Of a DNA stretch of 7,928 nucleotides, positions 6,501-7,928 are shown piece by piece. Both the position numbers and the translations under genes were made by a program. Every line of letters begins with the position of its first letter. Positions within the stretch are counted from its first letter, which is position 1. This stretch comes from Alphaproteobacteria bacterium. Its GTDB lineage: Bacteria > Pseudomonadota > Alphaproteobacteria > Rhodobacterales > Rhodobacteraceae. Under the pieces are notes generated by a model. It saw only the letters and a program-made list of their open reading frames with translations, ran no database searches and had not been told where the DNA came from. The stretch lies in the NCBI GenBank assembly GCA_024279075.1, contig JAJRRX010000381.1, forward strand, positions 1 to 7,928, read 5' to 3'.

Positions 6501-7426
6501 CCGAGCTGCAAATCCTATTCACCGGCCTTCTCGTCCTCCTCCTCGCGGCAACCATCGTGGCGCAAGTGATGGACGAGCGCCGCCCCAGCCCCGCCGTCGA
6601 TAACCTCATCGCACGTATAAATTCTTGGTGGATCATGGTGCTCGCCCTCGCGCTCGCCTTCTTCCTTGGCCGCACCGCCATGGTCCTCCTCTTCACCGTT
6701 GCCTCCTTCAATGCCATGCGAGAATTCGTTACCATCGCCGCCACCCGCCGCGAAGACCACCTCGCCGTCGCCGCCGCCTTTTTCCTCATACTGCCCCTGC
6801 AATACTTCATGGTCTGGATGGACTGGTATGGCATGTTCTCCATCTTCATCCCCGTCTACGCCTTCCTGCTGATGCCCATCGTGGCCGTGGTAAAAGGCGA
6901 AACGGAGAACTTTCTTGTGCGCGTCGCCTCGGTGCAATGGGCCCTAATGATCGCGGTTTACTGCGTCTCCTACGTGCCGGTGTTCCTGTCGCTCGACATC
7001 TCCGGCTTTGAGGGCAAAAACCTCCTCCTCATCGCCTTTCTGATCCTCATCGTCCAGCTTTCTGATGTGCTGCAATATGTCTGGGGCAAGGCCATCGGCC
7101 GCCACAAAATAGCTCCCCGCCTTTCGCCCAGCAAAACCGTTGAAGGCTTCCTCGGCGGCGTTATCTCCGCCACCCTCATTGGCGCCGCCATGTTCTGGAT
7201 CACCCCCTTCACCTTCTGGCAAGCGGGCCTCATGGCGCTCGGCATCTCCCTCATGGGCTTCTTTGGCGGGCTTGTGATGTCCGCCATCAAGCGAGACCGT
7301 GGCGTCAAAGACTGGGGCGACACCATAGCGGGCCACGGCGGCTTTCTCGACCGCCTAGACTCGCTGGTTTTCGCCGCCCCGCTGTTTTTCCACCTCACCC
7401 GCTTTTTCTGGATGACCAACCTATGA
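6497..7426 (+). CDS. Phosphatidate cytidylyltransferase (CdsA family, YnbB-like)
   Basis: This is an integral membrane enzyme of the CDP-diacylglycerol synthase family, expected to convert phosphatidate and CTP to CDP-diacylglycerol and pyrophosphate. It has 309 aa, somewhat longer than typical CdsA, with about eight hydrophobic segments. The family signature lies at 262-288: SAIKRDRGVKDWGD (262-275), then IAGHGGFLDRLD (277-288). It matches the classical pattern except for Ala278, where Pro, Gly or Ser is usual. The conserved HKIAPRLSPSKTVEGFLGG block is at 203-221. The segment before it reads SDVLQYVWGK (189-198), where housekeeping CdsA usually has an AYxxGR-like sequence. These differences, the context and the lack of neighbouring uppS or dxr genes suggest an accessory paralogue like E. 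coli YnbB rather than the main CdsA. The gene overlaps both neighbours by ATGA, and GGGG shortly before the ATG can act as its ribosome-binding site. Confidence 0.9.
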   Translation: MTELQILFTGLLVLLLAATIVAQVMDERRPSPAVDNLIARINSWWIMVLALALAFFLGRTAMVLLFTVASFNAMREFVTIAATRREDHLAVAAAFFLILPLQYFMVWMDWYGMFSIFIPVYAFLLMPIVAVVKGETENFLVRVASVQWALMIAVYCVSYVPVFLSLDISGFEGKNLLLIAFLILIVQLSDVLQYVWGKAIGRHKIAPRLSPSKTVEGFLGGVISATLIGAAMFWITPFTFWQAGLMALGISLMGFFGGLVMSAIKRDRGVKDWGDTIAGHGGFLDRLDSLVFAAPLFFHLTRFFWMTNL

Positions 7427-7928
7427 CCCGCCGCCCCCTAAAATCCCGCAGCGCCGCATGGGCGCAAAAGCTAGCGGCTTACCTCACCAACACCCCCATA
7501 ACCCCCAACCAAATCTCCATGCTCAGCATGGTCTTCGCCGCCCTCGCTGGCGGTGCGTTTTACCTTGGCGGATACTGGCTCCTCGCCGCCGCCCTGTTCA
7601 TCCAGCTCCGCCTGCTCTGTAATCTGCTCGATGGAATGGTGGCTGAAGAAGGTGGCAAATCCACCCCCGATGGCCCCTTCTGGAACGAAGCCCCCGATCG
7701 TGTGTCAGACATCCTCATCATCACGGGCCTAGGCTACGGCATTGGCGAACCCAGCCTAGGCTGGGCCGCCGCCGCCCTCGCTATCCTCACCGCCTATATC
7801 CGCGAGCTCGGCGGCACAGGCGATTTCTCCGGCCCCATGGCCAAGCCCCACCGCATGGCCCTGCTCACCGCCGCCGCCCTCCTCGCCGCCCTCGGCCTCA
7901 ACCTCCTGCAAGCCACCCTCTGGACCCT
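7423..7928 (+). CDS. CDP-alcohol phosphatidyltransferase, variant motif (partial, 3' end missing)
   Basis: The first 168 codons are present and the reading frame stays open to the window edge. The protein is a membrane enzyme of the CDP-OH-P transferase family, which moves a phosphatidyl group from CDP-diacylglycerol to an alcohol. The motif region is NLLDGMVAEEGG (67-78) followed by DGPFWNEAPDR (83-93). Against the classical DxxDGxxAR-x8-GxxxDxxxD pattern, spacing is exact, Asp70, Gly71, Ala74, Gly84 and Asp92 are kept, but the first Asp is Asn67, the Arg is Glu75 and the third Asp is Asn88. Hydrophobic segments lie at about 35-66, 97-123 and from 145 on, with a GPMAKPHRMA loop at 136-145. 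The start overlaps the CdsA-type stop (ATGA). I recall similar substitutions in YnbA-like proteins, from memory only. The alcohol substrate is unknown. No clear ribosome-binding site is seen, consistent with translational coupling. Confidence 0.85.
   Translation, partial: MTRRPLKSRSAAWAQKLAAYLTNTPITPNQISMLSMVFAALAGGAFYLGGYWLLAAALFIQLRLLCNLLDGMVAEEGGKSTPDGPFWNEAPDRVSDILIITGLGYGIGEPSLGWAAAALAILTAYIRELGGTGDFSGPMAKPHRMALLTAAALLAALGLNLLQATLWT

Noticed and set aside
6475..7419. Several open frames on both strands overlapping the CdsA-type gene
   Set aside because: They show low-complexity Arg/Pro/Gly-rich or His/Glu-rich translations without motifs, while the chosen frame carries an almost complete CdsA signature.
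1..7928. Mobile elements, CRISPR arrays, toxin-antitoxin or phage-defence genes
   Set aside because: No transposase, integrase, regularly spaced repeats, terminal inverted repeats or defence-type domains are visible; every substantial coding frame is accounted for by the listed genes.

Overview
The window looks like chromosomal DNA of an alphaproteobacterium, most likely a marine Rhodobacteraceae (Roseobacter-group) member. The basis is the moderately high GC content, the protein style of the transporter and membrane genes, and the compact gene layout; no rRNA or other taxonomic marker is present, so this is inference. Nearly all of the sequence is coding. I see no mobile element, tRNA or rRNA gene, CRISPR array or phage gene.

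Region 1 (1-3783, plus strand) is part of an oligopeptide/dipeptide-type ABC importer operon: a secreted family 5 solute-binding protein with eight cysteines, a 75-base gap with a strong hairpin, then two inner-membrane permeases whose genes overlap by 8 bases. No ATPase gene follows. The ATP-binding subunits must lie upstream of the window or elsewhere.

Region 2 (3780-5024, minus strand) holds two small genes, probably transcribed together: a multi-pass DUF2306-type membrane protein, then a secreted DUF1223 protein with a thioredoxin-like CxxC motif. The DUF1223 gene converges on the second permease gene and their stop codons overlap, leaving no intergenic space.

Region 3 (about 5092-7928, plus strand, cut by the window end) diverges from region 2. 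It is a tightly packed operon of four genes, each overlapping the next by an ATGA: a membrane-anchored LytTR DNA-binding regulator, a PlsC-type lysophospholipid acyltransferase, a CdsA-type CDP-diacylglycerol synthase, and the first 168 codons of a CDP-alcohol phosphatidyltransferase. Together these enzymes would acylate lysophosphatidate, activate phosphatidate with CTP, and transfer the phosphatidyl group to an alcohol. The set resembles an accessory phospholipid module (compare E. coli ynbA/ynbB) more than housekeeping synthesis. The last enzyme has Asn at two of the four classical motif Asp positions and Glu in place of the motif Arg. This operon, with its membrane regulator and unknown head group, is the most interesting part of the window.
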